Assembly: GCA_001725415.1 (NCBI GenBank)
Contig: MEGH01000026.1
Location: 1-64,000, forward strand
DNA: 64,000 nt
Origin: Pseudonocardia sp. SCN 73-27
GTDB taxonomy: Bacteria; Actinomycetota; Actinomycetes; Mycobacteriales; Pseudonocardiaceae
Direction: 5' to 3'
A program made the position numbers and the translations under genes. This document shows, piece after piece, positions 54,146 through 62,127 of the stretch; positions within the stretch are counted from its first letter, which is position 1; every line of letters starts with the position of its first letter. The notes under the pieces are model-generated. The model saw nothing but the letters and a program-made list of their open reading frames with translations, was not told the origin of the DNA and did not search any database.

Positions 54146-54627
54146 ACACGCGCATCGTGCTCCGTGCCGGCCTGCTCGTGCTGGCCGCGACCCAGGCATT
54201 CGTCGGGCTCTGGGCGCTGCCCGCGCCGCGCTCGTTCTACGACGACTTCCCCACGCCCGGCCGCAGCTGGGTCTCGGCGCTGCCGCCCTACAACGAGCAC
54301 CTCGTCCGCGACGTCGGCGCGCTCAGCCTGGCGTTGACGGTCCTGCTCGTCGCCGCGGCGATCTGGCTCGACCGCAGGCTCGTCGCGATCACGCTCGTGG
54401 TGTTCGGCGTCTGGACGGTCCCGCACGTCGTCTTCCACAGCTTCCACCTGCACGGATTCAGTGCGTTGGACGCCACCCTGCAGACCATCGGCTTCGCGAT
54501 CGAGGTCGTCGTCGCGCTCGCCCTCGCGGTGGTCCTCGCGAGATCGGGCGACGTCCTGAGCGCGCGCCCGTTCACTCGTCCGAATGACGTAGCAGCGACA
54601 CGCCGGACACGCCGCCGAATGAGGTAA
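54142..54627 (+). CDS. Four-helix membrane protein cotranscribed with the epimerase-type gene
   Basis: 161 aa with four transmembrane segments (GLLVLAATQAFVGLWALPA, DVGALSLALTVLLVAAAIWL, VAITLVVFGVWTVPHVVFH, IGFAIEVVVALALAVVLA). The PRSFYDDFPTPGRSWVSALPPYNEHLVRD loop between helices 1 and 2 is characteristic of small DoxX-like/DUF4345-like proteins. The GTG overlaps the preceding stop (GTGA), so it belongs to the ECF41 unit. Function unknown. Confidence 0.8.
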   Translation: MNTRIVLRAGLLVLAATQAFVGLWALPAPRSFYDDFPTPGRSWVSALPPYNEHLVRDVGALSLALTVLLVAAAIWLDRRLVAITLVVFGVWTVPHVVFHSFHLHGFSALDATLQTIGFAIEVVVALALAVVLARSGDVLSARPFTRPNDVAATRRTRRRMR

Positions 54628-54658
54628 CACACGGGCGCCGCGAAGAGATGTCGGGGGT

Positions 54659-54850
54659 ATGAACATGCTGTCCGACGTCCTGACCGTCCTCGCCGGCGGC
54701 GCCGGCATCGTCCTGCTGCTGGCCATGGCGGCCCTGCCGCTCTACGCCGACGCCGTCGGCCGCGTCGAGTCCGACGCCCCCCTCATCCCGCAGCCGCGTC
54801 GCGCGCCCGAGTCCCTCGACGCCGTCGTCCCCCGGTCCGTCGCCGCCTGA
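54659..54850 (+). CDS. Tiny single-helix membrane protein (63 aa)
   Basis: 63 aa: one transmembrane helix (LTVLAGGAGIVLLLAMAALPL) then a hydrophilic tail. The ATG follows CGGGGGT. Its start MNMLSDVLTVL resembles that of the 43-aa protein just downstream, suggesting a tandem duplication. No known family. Real coding is supported by the ribosome site and the paralogue. Confidence 0.55.
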   Translation: MNMLSDVLTVLAGGAGIVLLLAMAALPLYADAVGRVESDAPLIPQPRRAPESLDAVVPRSVAA

Positions 54851-54919
54851 CCTGCTTCTCTCAGCGGGCTCCCAGCCCGCTCGCAGCCGCGGCACGGCCT
54901 GCGGGGCCACCGTGGAGCC

Positions 54920-55051
54920 ATGGTCCTTCACGATGTCCTGACCTGGTCCGCCCTCGTCGCCGCCGTCCTGCTCTTCGCCGTGATGACCGCGGTCCCGCTG
55001 CTGATCGACCACAGCGGACGCGCACCCGGGCGGCTACCGTCGCGACGATGA
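54920..55051 (+). CDS. Tiny single-helix membrane protein (43 aa), paralogue of the previous
   Basis: 43 codons, ATG at 54920, TGA at 55049-55051 overlapping the next ATG (ATGA). One helix (SALVAAVLLFAVMTAVPLLI) follows MVLHDVLTW, which parallels the SDVLTVL...ALPLYAD pattern of the 63-aa neighbour. GTGGAG lies upstream at proper spacing. It is translationally coupled to the glyoxalase-fold gene. Function unknown. Confidence 0.6.
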   Translation: MVLHDVLTWSALVAAVLLFAVMTAVPLLIDHSGRAPGRLPSRR

Positions 55052-55422
55052 CCCGCCCCACCCCGCGGCTGTCCGTCGTCGCGCTCGACTGCCCCGACCC
55101 CGACGCGCTGATCCGCTTCTACTCGGCGCTCACCGGTTGGCCCCTCGCCGAGGGCGACACCGACGACGACTGGCGTGAGCTCGTCGCCGACGGCCCCGTC
55201 ACGATCGCCTGCCAACAGGTGAGCGACTACCGCCCGCCGCAGTGGCCGCTGCAGGAGCACCCGCAGCAGGCGCACCTCGATTTCGACGTCCCCGACCTCG
55301 ACGCCGGCGAGGGGTTCGTCCTCGGCATCGGCGCCACGAAGGCCGACGTCCAGCCCGGTGGGACGTTCCGCGTCTACATCGACCCCGTCGGTCATCCGTT
55401 CTGCCTGGTCCTCGCGACCTGA
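55048..55422 (+). CDS. Glyoxalase/VOC-fold protein
   Basis: 124 aa with the VOC pattern: VVALDCPDPDALIRFYSALTGW at the N-terminus, HLDFDVPDLDAGEGFVLGIGA in the middle and RVYIDPVGHPFCLVL at the end. Metal-ligand candidates are His at HLDFDV and a further residue near the C-terminus. Such small VOC proteins include dioxygenases, lyases and resistance proteins; the substrate is not predictable. ATG inside the upstream stop. Confidence 0.88.
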   Translation: MTRPTPRLSVVALDCPDPDALIRFYSALTGWPLAEGDTDDDWRELVADGPVTIACQQVSDYRPPQWPLQEHPQQAHLDFDVPDLDAGEGFVLGIGATKADVQPGGTFRVYIDPVGHPFCLVLAT

Positions 55423-55437
55423 CACCCGGCCTCCGCC

Positions 55438-55443
55438 TAGACT
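55438..55443 (+). promoter_or_regulatory. TAGACT -10 box for dnaG
   Basis: TAGACT ends 7 bases before the dnaG GTG; leaderless transcription likely. Confidence 0.45.
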
Positions 55444-55450
55444 CGGCGAC

Positions 55451-57349
55451 GTGGCAGGGCGTATCCGGGACAGCGACATCATGGAGGTCCGCGACCGCGC
55501 CCGGATCGACGAGGTCATCGGCGAGTACGTCGCCCTGCGCCGCGCCGGTGCCGGCTCGCTGAAGGGCCTGTGCCCCTTCCACGACGAGAAGACGCCGTCG
55601 TTCAACGTCCGGCCCACGCACGGCACGTTCCACTGCTTCGGCTGCGGCGAGGGCGGCAGCGTCATCGACTTCGTCATGAAGATCGAAGTCGTCGGGTTCG
55701 TCGAGGCCGTCGAGCGGCTCGCGGAGAAGGTCGGCGTCCGGCTGACCTACGAGGGCGGCGGCAGCTCCGTCCAGCGCGACCGCGGGACCCGCTCGCGGCT
55801 GCTGGAGGCCAACCGCAAGGCCGCGGGGTTCTACACGGAGAAGCTGCGCGGCCCCGAGGCCGCCGCGGCCGTCGAATTCCTCGCCGCGCGCGGGTTCGAC
55901 GCCGCCGCGGCCGCCCACTTCGGCTGCGGCTACGCCCCCGCCGGCTGGGACCTGCTCACCAAACACCTGCTGGCCAACGGGTTCACCCTCGACGAGCTCA
56001 TGAAGGCCGGACTGTCCAAGGAGGGCAGGCGCGGCCCGATCGACCGGTTCCACCGCCGCCTGCTCTGGCCGATCCGCGACCTCGGCGGCGACGTCGTCGG
56101 CTTCGGCGCCCGCCGGCTCCACGACGACGACGGCATCGAGGCCAAGTACCTCAACACCACCGAGACGCCCGTCTACCGCAAGACCCACGTGCTGTTCGGG
56201 CTCGACCTCGCCAAGCGCGAGATCGCCAGGCGCCGGCAGGTCGTCGTCGTCGAGGGTTACACCGACGTCATGGCCATGCACCTCGCCGGCGTCCCCACCG
56301 CCGTCGCCTCCTGTGGGACGGCCTTCGGCGCCGAGCACGTGTCCGTGATCCGCCGGCTCATCGGCGACGACAGCTTCGACCTCGGCGAGGTCATCTACAC
56401 CTTCGACGGCGACGCCGCCGGCCAGGCCGCCGCGCTGAAGGCGTTCGAGGGCGACCAGAGCTTCGCCGCGCAGACGTTCGTCTCCATCGCCCCCGACGGC
56501 CAGGACCCCTGCGAGCTGCGCCAGTCCGGCGGCGACACCGCCGTGCGCGACCTCGTCGCCCGCCGCGAGCCGCTGTTCGAGTTCGCGATCCGCTCCATGC
56601 TGCGCGAGCACGACCTCGACACCGCCGAGGGCCGCGTCGCCGCCCTGCAACGCTGCGTCCCGCTGGTCGCGCGGATCCGCCGCGAGGATCTTCGCGACGA
56701 GTACGCCCGCCGCCTCGCCGGCTGGACCAGCTGGGACGACATCGCAATGGTCGTCCGCCGGGTCCGCGAGTCCGCGGGCGCACCCGCCGAGCCGTCCCGC
56801 GGCCGCCGGCCCGCGCCGCCCGTCGGCGCCCCGGCCAAGGACGACCCGCGCCTGCACCTGCAGCGCGAGGCCGTGAAGGCGGCGCTGCAGGAGCCCGCCG
56901 TCGCCGGCCCCGCCTACGACGAGCTGCCCGAGGCCGCGTTCACCCACCCCGCGTTCGCCGGGGTGCACCGGGCCGTCGCCGCGGCCGGCGGCGTGTGCGG
57001 CGGGGTGTCGGGCCAGGCGTGGATCGAGGCCGTCGGCGCCGAGTGCGTCCCCGAGTTCCGGGGGCTCGTCCACGAGCTCGCCGTCGAGCCGATGCAGCTG
57101 CCACGTCGGACCGCCCGCGGCGGCAACAACGGCAACGGCCTCACCGACGAGGCCCGCTACGTCAGCAGCGTCGTCGCCGGGGTGCGGCTCGCGCTCGTCG
57201 AGTCGCAGATCGCCGAGCTCAAGGCGCGGCTGCAGCGCACCAACCCCGTCGAGGAGGCCGACGCCTACCACCAGCTCTTCGGTGACCTCGTGCCGCTCGA
57301 GCAGTACCGGATCGCGTTGCGCGACAAGGCGATGGGAGCCGTCGTCTGA
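55451..57349 (+). CDS. dnaG: DNA primase
   Basis: 632 aa. N-terminal zinc-binding domain (LCPFHDEKTPSFNV, HCFGCGEGG), RNA-polymerase core with the Toprim motifs VVVVEGYTDVMAMHLAG and YTFDGDAAGQAAALKAF, and a C-terminal helicase-binding domain. Synthesises RNA primers at the fork. I chose the GTG at 55451 for the family N-terminus AGRIRDSDIMEVR and its -10 box. The stop overlaps the next ATG by one base (TGATG). The dnaG-Rv2342-like order matches mycobacteria. Confidence 0.97.
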   Translation: MAGRIRDSDIMEVRDRARIDEVIGEYVALRRAGAGSLKGLCPFHDEKTPSFNVRPTHGTFHCFGCGEGGSVIDFVMKIEVVGFVEAVERLAEKVGVRLTYEGGGSSVQRDRGTRSRLLEANRKAAGFYTEKLRGPEAAAAVEFLAARGFDAAAAAHFGCGYAPAGWDLLTKHLLANGFTLDELMKAGLSKEGRRGPIDRFHRRLLWPIRDLGGDVVGFGARRLHDDDGIEAKYLNTTETPVYRKTHVLFGLDLAKREIARRRQVVVVEGYTDVMAMHLAGVPTAVASCGTAFGAEHVSVIRRLIGDDSFDLGEVIYTFDGDAAGQAAALKAFEGDQSFAAQTFVSIAPDGQDPCELRQSGGDTAVRDLVARREPLFEFAIRSMLREHDLDTAEGRVAALQRCVPLVARIRREDLRDEYARRLAGWTSWDDIAMVVRRVRESAGAPAEPSRGRRPAPPVGAPAKDDPRLHLQREAVKAALQEPAVAGPAYDELPEAAFTHPAFAGVHRAVAAAGGVCGGVSGQAWIEAVGAECVPEFRGLVHELAVEPMQLPRRTARGGNNGNGLTDEARYVSSVVAGVRLALVESQIAELKARLQRTNPVEEADAYHQLFGDLVPLEQYRIALRDKAMGAVV

Positions 57350-57873
57350 TGGGTCTGATGAACCGCCTCACCCAGATCGTGACGGGCCGCGGTGAGCTGC
57401 CGGCGGGTTTCGACGCCTCCCTCGATCCCGACGAGCGGGTCCTCGCCGCTGCCCCGATCGTCGGCGGCAGCCATGTCGTCGCGACGTCGTGGGGCATCTG
57501 GCTGCCCGGCGACGCCCCGCGCCGCATCGGCTGGCACCTCGTCAGCAAGGCCGTCTGGGGTGAGGGCGCGCTCGTCGTCACGGAGGCCACCGCATCGGTG
57601 GAGGACGGCGTCGTGCTGCTCACCGACCTCCCGCCGCGGCGCCTGCGCCTCGACGACCCGGGCAAGGTGCCGCAGATCGTGCACGAGCGTGTCACCGGCT
57701 CGATCCGGTCGCGCCACCATCGCGACCTGCCCGGCGGCGGCGCGTGGTTCCTGCAGCGCAAGGTCGCGGGCTCCGACGGGTCGGTCCTGCAGGTCCGCCC
57801 CGACCCGGGAACCGACCCCGAGCTCGTGCGTCGCCTCGCCGTCGAGGTGGCGAGGAAGGCCCGGCAGGCATGA
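57349..57873 (+). CDS. Conserved actinobacterial protein downstream of dnaG
   Basis: 174 aa, soluble, mostly beta-strand: DPDERVLAAAPIVGGSHVVATSWGIWLPGD, RIGWHLVSKAVWGEGALVVTEA and AWFLQRKVAGSDGSVLQVRPDPG. The position directly after dnaG corresponds to a small conserved gene of mycobacteria (Rv2342-like), but this protein is longer. The fold looks PH-like. Function unknown. Coupled to dnaG by TGATG and to the methyltransferase by ATGA. Confidence 0.75.
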   Translation: MGLMNRLTQIVTGRGELPAGFDASLDPDERVLAAAPIVGGSHVVATSWGIWLPGDAPRRIGWHLVSKAVWGEGALVVTEATASVEDGVVLLTDLPPRRLRLDDPGKVPQIVHERVTGSIRSRHHRDLPGGGAWFLQRKVAGSDGSVLQVRPDPGTDPELVRRLAVEVARKARQA

Positions 57874-58628
57874 CCGGCACCACCTGGGACCCCGCGCTCT
57901 ACCTCCAGTTCGACGACGCCCGCTCCCGCCCGTTCCTCGACCTCGTCGCCCGCATCGGCGCCGACGCCCCGCGCCGTGTCGTCGACCTCGGCTGCGGGCC
58001 CGGCCACCTCACCGAGGTCCTCACCCGGCGCTGGCCCGACGCCGCCGTCGAGGCCCTGGACTCCTCGCCCGACATGGTCGAGGCCGCCCGGTCGCGCGGG
58101 ATCGACGCGACGCTCGCGCCGGTCGAGACCTGGACGCCCGGCCCGGACGTCGACGTCGTCGTCACCAACGCCGTGCTGCAGTGGGTGCCCACGCACCCGG
58201 AGCTGCTCGCCCGCTGGGTCGACGCGCTGCCGGCCGGCGGCTGGTTCGCGATGCAGGTGCCCGGCAACTTCGGCGCCCCCTCGCACGCGCTGTCCCGCGA
58301 GCTCGCGGCCCGCCGCGGCCTCACCCTGCGCGACGAGCTCGCGGTGCAGGAACCCGCCGACTACGCCTCGATCCTGGGCCGACCCGGCGTCGCCGTCGAC
58401 GTCTGGGAGACGACCTACCTGCAGCGGCTCACCGGCGACGACCCCGTCCTCACCTGGATCAGCGCCACTGCGCTGCGCCCGGTCCGCGACGCGCTCGATC
58501 CTGCGGAGTACGACGACTTCCGCGCCGAGCTCGCCCCGCTGCTGCGCGAGGCCTACCCGATGCGCGCCGACGGCACGACCTGGCTCCCGTTCCGGCGCAT
58601 CTTCGCGGTGGCGCACAAGCTCTCTTAG
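57870..58628 (+). CDS. tam: Trans-aconitate 2-methyltransferase-like enzyme
   Basis: 252-aa class I SAM methyltransferase with motif I VVDLGCGPGHLTEVL near residue 38, acidic EALDSSPDMVEAAR, and VVTNAVLQWVPTHPELLARW. The N-terminal WDPALYLQFDDARSRPFLDLVARI and the late segment SILGRPGVAVDVWETTYLQRL are the Tam signature, an enzyme that detoxifies trans-aconitate by esterification. The ATG overlaps the preceding stop; the stop overlaps the end of a convergent AAA pseudogene. Confidence 0.9.
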   Translation: MTGTTWDPALYLQFDDARSRPFLDLVARIGADAPRRVVDLGCGPGHLTEVLTRRWPDAAVEALDSSPDMVEAARSRGIDATLAPVETWTPGPDVDVVVTNAVLQWVPTHPELLARWVDALPAGGWFAMQVPGNFGAPSHALSRELAARRGLTLRDELAVQEPADYASILGRPGVAVDVWETTYLQRLTGDDPVLTWISATALRPVRDALDPAEYDDFRAELAPLLREAYPMRADGTTWLPFRRIFAVAHKLS

Positions 58629-59204
58629 GGCTTCAGCAGCTCTCGCACGTGTCGGGCGGGATCGGCGAGGAACGCGCGCGTCGTCACGACCGGCAGCGCG
58701 TCGTCGTGCTCGACGGTGCGCAGCCGTCCGTCGTCACCGATCTCCAGGATCCGCGCCCGCGGGACCGCCGCCAGGATCGGCGAGTGCGTCGCGACGATGA
58801 ATTGCGACCCCTGTCGCGCCGGCTCGTGGATACGCGCCAGTGCCGCCATGCAGCCCGTCACCGGCAGCGCCGCCTCCGGCTCGTCGAGCAGGTAGAGCCT
58901 GCCGGGCCGGAACCGGTGGTCGAGCAGGTCGAGGAACGACCACCCGCAGAGCCCCGCCCGACGCGGACTCGCTCGAGCGCGTCGTGAACCGGAACGACCG
59001 CGACCCGCCCTCCGCGTTGAACCCCGCCGCGACCGCGATCGCCTCGACGAGCGTCGACTTCCCGGACCCGTTCTCGCCCACCAGGAACGTCACACCCGGC
59101 CCGAGCTCCAACCGCCGGCCGCGCAGGGCGGCGACGACGGCGAGATCGAACGGGTAGCCGGGTTCCTCGGGGACCGCTGCCGCGTCGATCTCGAGGTGCC
59201 GCAG
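58625..59204 (-). pseudogene. Decayed AAA (RecF/SMC-like) ATPase gene
   Basis: Two frames together read like a small AAA_21-type ATPase. The upstream frame has [29 protein letters not shown] (Walker A) and [10 protein letters not shown]; the downstream frame has [25 protein letters not shown] (Walker B) and [13 protein letters not shown]. They join near 58945-58985 with a frame change. About 60-70 residues expected between the first block and the SGG-like/Walker B part are missing. The frame also begins with CTG directly after an in-frame TAA, so the start codon is lost. A decaying gene rather than a sequencing slip. Confidence 0.75.
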
Positions 59205-59242
59205 TTAGACCGCCGGACCACCCGGCGCCCGCCGCCGAGAGG

Positions 59243-59452
59243 TCAGTGACCGCGCCCGTTCGACGACGAGTCCCCGTGCGGGTTGCCGGTGACGACCTCC
59301 TCGACCCGTGCCCGCACCACCCCCGCCGCGCCCTGCACCGCAGGGTGGTCGGTGACGCGCTGGTAGGTCCGCACCAGCTGCTCGTAGCGCTCGTGCCCGG
59401 CCCGCGCCCCCAACACGTACCCGACGGCCGCACCCAACAAGAACTTCAGCAT
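59243..59452 (-). CDS. Small YtxH-like protein
   Basis: 69 aa. The N-terminal glycine-rich hydrophobic segment (MLKFLLGAAVGYVLGARAG) is followed by a helical region (ERYEQLVRTYQRVTDHPAVQG) and a polar tail. This is the pattern of small actinobacterial YtxH-type proteins. ATG start with GGAGGCGAC upstream. Function unknown; possibly membrane-associated stress protein. Confidence 0.75.
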   Translation of the reverse strand: MLKFLLGAAVGYVLGARAGHERYEQLVRTYQRVTDHPAVQGAAGVVRARVEEVVTGNPHGDSSSNGRGH

Positions 59453-59605
59453 GTCGCCTCCGCAGGTCGTCCGTGTACGCGCCCCATCCTGCCCCAGCCG
59501 TCGGTCCGCCGGGTGCCCTGGAGGACAGGGCCCCCCGGACGATGCGGCCGAACGGGTGCGCTAAGGTTTGCGAGTCGGAAGGGCGGCGCCCGACCGGCAC
59601 AGCGG

Positions 59606-59678
59606 TCCTCCGTAGCTCAATTGGCAGAGCATGCGACTGTTAATCGCAGGGTTACTGGTTCGAGTCCAGTCGGAGGAG
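59606..59678 (+). tRNA. tRNA-Asn (anticodon GTT)
   Basis: A 73-nt cloverleaf. The acceptor TCCTCCG pairs with CGGAGGA, with discriminator G at 59678. D arm GCTC-AATTGGCA-GAGC; anticodon stem TGCGA/TCGCA with loop CTGTTAA giving anticodon GTT; variable GGGTT; T arm ACTGG-TTCGAGT-CCAGT. CCA is not encoded. Mycobacteria also have tRNA-Asn near this locus. Confidence 0.96.
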
Positions 59679-60117
59679 CTTTCTCCCAGCTCAGAGGCCT
59701 AACCCGAGCTGATTTCAAGATCACGCCGCTCTTTCACCCCCATCTTTGGTGGGGCGGCGACGGTCTTGCGGTGGACGTGGGACGTCACCCACTCGAAGCC
59801 GGCGGCCGCGACGATCACGCGCAGCTCTGCCTGCGTGTTCGACGGGTCGGTGGCCCCTCAGGTGCGATCGGGCTGTGGCACAAGGCAAACGATCGCCGAC
59901 CACGGTGCAGCATCGTCTTCACCGGCGCCAACGCCCCGACCACCGTCGAGCGGTTCCCACGCGGGGAGGCCGTTCAGTACCGCGAGCACGCGCGACGAAC
60001 GCCGTGTGATCTCGATGCCCGTCGGCGACACCCAACGCATCGAGGGGTTCGCCCACCGAGGCTGCGCAGCCCCTCGAACTGGGGGCGGAGCCCAGCCTGG
60101 CGCCGGTTACTCTCAGC
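59679..60117. other. Gene-poor stretch downstream of tRNA-Asn
   Basis: 439 bases with no convincing gene. A minus-strand frame at 59858-60040 begins MRWVSPTGIEITRRSS and continues open upstream; it could be a remnant of a larger gene. Base composition is slightly less GC-rich next to the tRNA. There is no integrase and no repeat of the tRNA 3' end within the window, so an integration scar is only a possibility. Confidence 0.4.
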
Positions 60118-60300
60118 TCAGCCACGCAACAGGTTCTGATCGACCCAGGCACTGACGTCGATGTCGTGCCGGTCGGCTATCTCGATGAGGTCCTCGAGAC
60201 GCGCGCGGTGCCGGGCAGCCTGGTTCGGCTCATCGGCTTCGACAGCGGCGACGATGCGCTCCTGGGCCGCCATGATCTGTGTCCGCAGCTCCTCGATCAC
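60118..60300 (-). CDS. Small helical hypothetical protein (60 aa)
   Basis: 60 aa: IEELRTQIMAAQERIVAAV, NQAARHRARLEDLIEIADRH and DIDVSAWVDQNLLRG, predicted as two amphipathic helices. The GTG at 60300 has an excellent AAGGAGA ribosome site 9-10 bases upstream, which supports real coding. No family recognised. It stands alone between the gene-poor stretch and the dimeric-barrel gene. Confidence 0.7.
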   Translation of the reverse strand: MIEELRTQIMAAQERIVAAVEADEPNQAARHRARLEDLIEIADRHDIDVSAWVDQNLLRG

Positions 60301-60362
60301 GAGGTTCGTCTCCTTCGCGCGTATTGTGCCGCAGTTGTCGGGCTGCGGCGGCGCCCCGCGAG

Positions 60363-60968
60363 TCAGTCGGAGCGCGCGGACTGCCGGACCAGCACGTACG
60401 CCTCGGACCGGGGAAAGATTGTCCCGGCTTGCCTCGTGGCGGCGGCGGGCAGTTCCTCGAGGAGGGCGTCTGCGCGGCCTGCCGCATCCTGGTCCGTCCA
60501 GGTGGTCACGAGCAGCAGGCTGCCGTTCTTCTGATCGACGAGGACCTCGGAGCTGCACAGACCGGTGGCGGCGGACATGCGGTGCAGAAGCTCGTCGCGG
60601 ACGAAGGCCAGCCCGGCGTCGATCCTCGATGGCTCGAGCTGCACCCGGGTCATCCGCACCGCCGCACCGGGATCGGGAACCGCGGGTCGTTCGGCGACGA
60701 CGACCTCGAAGCTCTCGGCGACCAGCTCACCACCTGCGGCCACCGCGGCGTCCTCACGCGCGCGGGTCAGGACGGCCCCGGAGGAATGCTGCGGATCGTC
60801 CCAGTAGGACATCGCGACGATGACGCCGGCCTCCGGATCGACGAGCGTGGTCAGGCCCCTGTTGCCGTCCGCCGACTCGACCGCATCTCGATCGCATTCC
60901 TCGATGTGGGCGACGCCGGAATCGACCTTGGCTCGCAGCCCGAATATGGTGTTGACCCGCGCGTACAT
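60363..60968 (-). CDS. Duplicated dimeric alpha/beta-barrel-like hypothetical protein
   Basis: 201 aa. Two similar halves, each with a strand, helix and VxxSYWDD/VTTWTDQ segment (GVIVAMSYWDDPQHSSG; GSLLLVTTWTDQDAAGR), look like a tandem repeat of an ABM-like half-barrel. ATG start with GAGGAGG upstream. It has no clear catalytic residues. Function unknown. Followed by the small gene at 60118 on the same strand. Confidence 0.65.
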   Translation of the reverse strand: MYARVNTIFGLRAKVDSGVAHIEECDRDAVESADGNRGLTTLVDPEAGVIVAMSYWDDPQHSSGAVLTRAREDAAVAAGGELVAESFEVVVAERPAVPDPGAAVRMTRVQLEPSRIDAGLAFVRDELLHRMSAATGLCSSEVLVDQKNGSLLLVTTWTDQDAAGRADALLEELPAAATRQAGTIFPRSEAYVLVRQSARSD

Positions 60969-61117
60969 CGGGAGCCTCCTCAGTGCCCCACGGCGATGTG
61001 GGGCCCGCCCACTGTCGCGCGACGTGGGCGCCATCGACAGAAGGCGCTGGACCCTTGACGATGTGTCCTCCACCACAGGGAACGCAGCCCCGCGTCTCGA
61101 ACTCGGCGGGGTCGTTC

Positions 61118-61720
61118 TCACGGGGCGCCGTCGCGCAGTGCTGTTCGCAGGATCGCGAGTCCGTTCCAATGCATCGTCGCCAGGGCGTCGTCGGGGGAGT
61201 AGCGGGCGACGTCGACCAGCCACACGAAGGCCTCGATGCCGGTCGCGGCGCGGATCGCGACGGCGAGCCGGTCCCGGTCGACCGCCGGGTGCGTCGTCGC
61301 GAGGGGTTCGAGCGCGTCGGCCAGCCAGCCGATCACCCGGCCCCGCCGCATCACCGGCTCCGTCGGGTCGGACCCGGGTTCCAACGACAGCCGTAGCGCC
61401 GCCCGCAGCTGCATCTCCCAGTCGCGGACGATCCGGTTGGTGGCGTGGAGCAGCAGGTCGAGGCGCTGCTCGGGGTCGTCGGGAGGGTTCTCCGGAAGCA
61501 GTGACGACTGGTCGACCTCGGGGTAGGCGGCCGCGACGAGGGCGCGCTGGTTCGGGAAGTAGCGGTAGGCCGTGGTGCGGGAGACCGCGGCGGCCTCGGC
61601 GGCGTCCTCGACCGTCGGCGTCGTCCCGCGGGACAGCAGCTCGCGGGCCGCGTCGACGAGCGCGGTGCGAGTGCGGGCCTTCTGGTTGCGCCGGCCGGTC
61701 AGTTCGTACGGGATGGCCAT
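61118..61720 (-). CDS. TetR-family transcriptional regulator
   Basis: 200 aa. The N-terminal helix-turn-helix is complete (KARTRTALVDAARELLSRGTTPTVEDAAEAAAVSRTTAYRYFPNQRALVAAAY, split over three helices). The C-terminal ligand domain is of variable type. It is divergent from a small cupin gene, 72 bp away, with an imperfect GGTACC dyad between them. It probably represses itself and the cupin gene. ATG start, no strong ribosome site, so possibly leaderless. Confidence 0.9.
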   Translation of the reverse strand: MAIPYELTGRRNQKARTRTALVDAARELLSRGTTPTVEDAAEAAAVSRTTAYRYFPNQRALVAAAYPEVDQSSLLPENPPDDPEQRLDLLLHATNRIVRDWEMQLRAALRLSLEPGSDPTEPVMRRGRVIGWLADALEPLATTHPAVDRDRLAVAIRAATGIEAFVWLVDVARYSPDDALATMHWNGLAILRTALRDGAP

Positions 61721-61729
61721 TGACGGCGA

Positions 61730-61756
61730 CGGTACCGTAGTGCCTTCATGGTACTG
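61730..61756. promoter_or_regulatory. Imperfect GGTACC dyad between TetR and cupin genes
   Basis: CGGTACCGTAG and TCATGGTACTG are partly complementary (about 7 of 11) around TGCCT. It is a candidate TetR operator, placed where it would cover both promoters. Confidence 0.35.
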
Positions 61757-61792
61757 AAGTCCCACGAACGTCCCACGACGTGGAGGTGTCGC

Positions 61793-62113
61793 ATGAGCAC
61801 GGACACGACGAGCGCGGCGGCGAGCACGGACCCGGTCGTCACCGACCCGGGCCTGTACTCGGTGGTGTTCGAGAACGAGCGGGTGCGGGTGCTGGAGTAC
61901 CGCGACGAGCCGGGCGACCGGACCTGCGAGCACGACCATCCCGACATGGTGATCATCCCGCTGGCCACGTTCCGGCGGCGGCTGACCGTCGGCGGGCGAG
62001 AGGTCGAGGTGGAGCAGACGCAGCACCAGGCCCGCTGGGTCGACGCGCAGACCCACATCGGCGAGAACATCGGCGACGTCCCGACGCACGCGCTGTTCGT
62101 CGAGCTCAAGTGA
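61793..62113 (+). CDS. Small cupin-fold protein
   Basis: 106 aa. The cupin-like core is GLYSVVFENERVRVLEYRDEPGDRTCEHDHPDMVIIPLATFRRRLTVGG (read in segments), with metal-ligand candidates His in EHDHPD. The second cupin motif is less clear. I chose the ATG at 61793 because GGAGG lies 6 bases upstream; an in-frame ATG at 61748 is too early. Likely controlled by the divergent TetR protein. Function unknown. Confidence 0.75.
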   Translation: MSTDTTSAAASTDPVVTDPGLYSVVFENERVRVLEYRDEPGDRTCEHDHPDMVIIPLATFRRRLTVGGREVEVEQTQHQARWVDAQTHIGENIGDVPTHALFVELK

Positions 62114-62127
62114 CACCCACGCACCCC

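Noticed and set aside
59766-60155. 129-codon plus-strand frame after tRNA-Asn
   Set aside because: No ribosome site, no recognisable protein pattern, and it runs over the end of the better supported 60-aa gene on the other strand.
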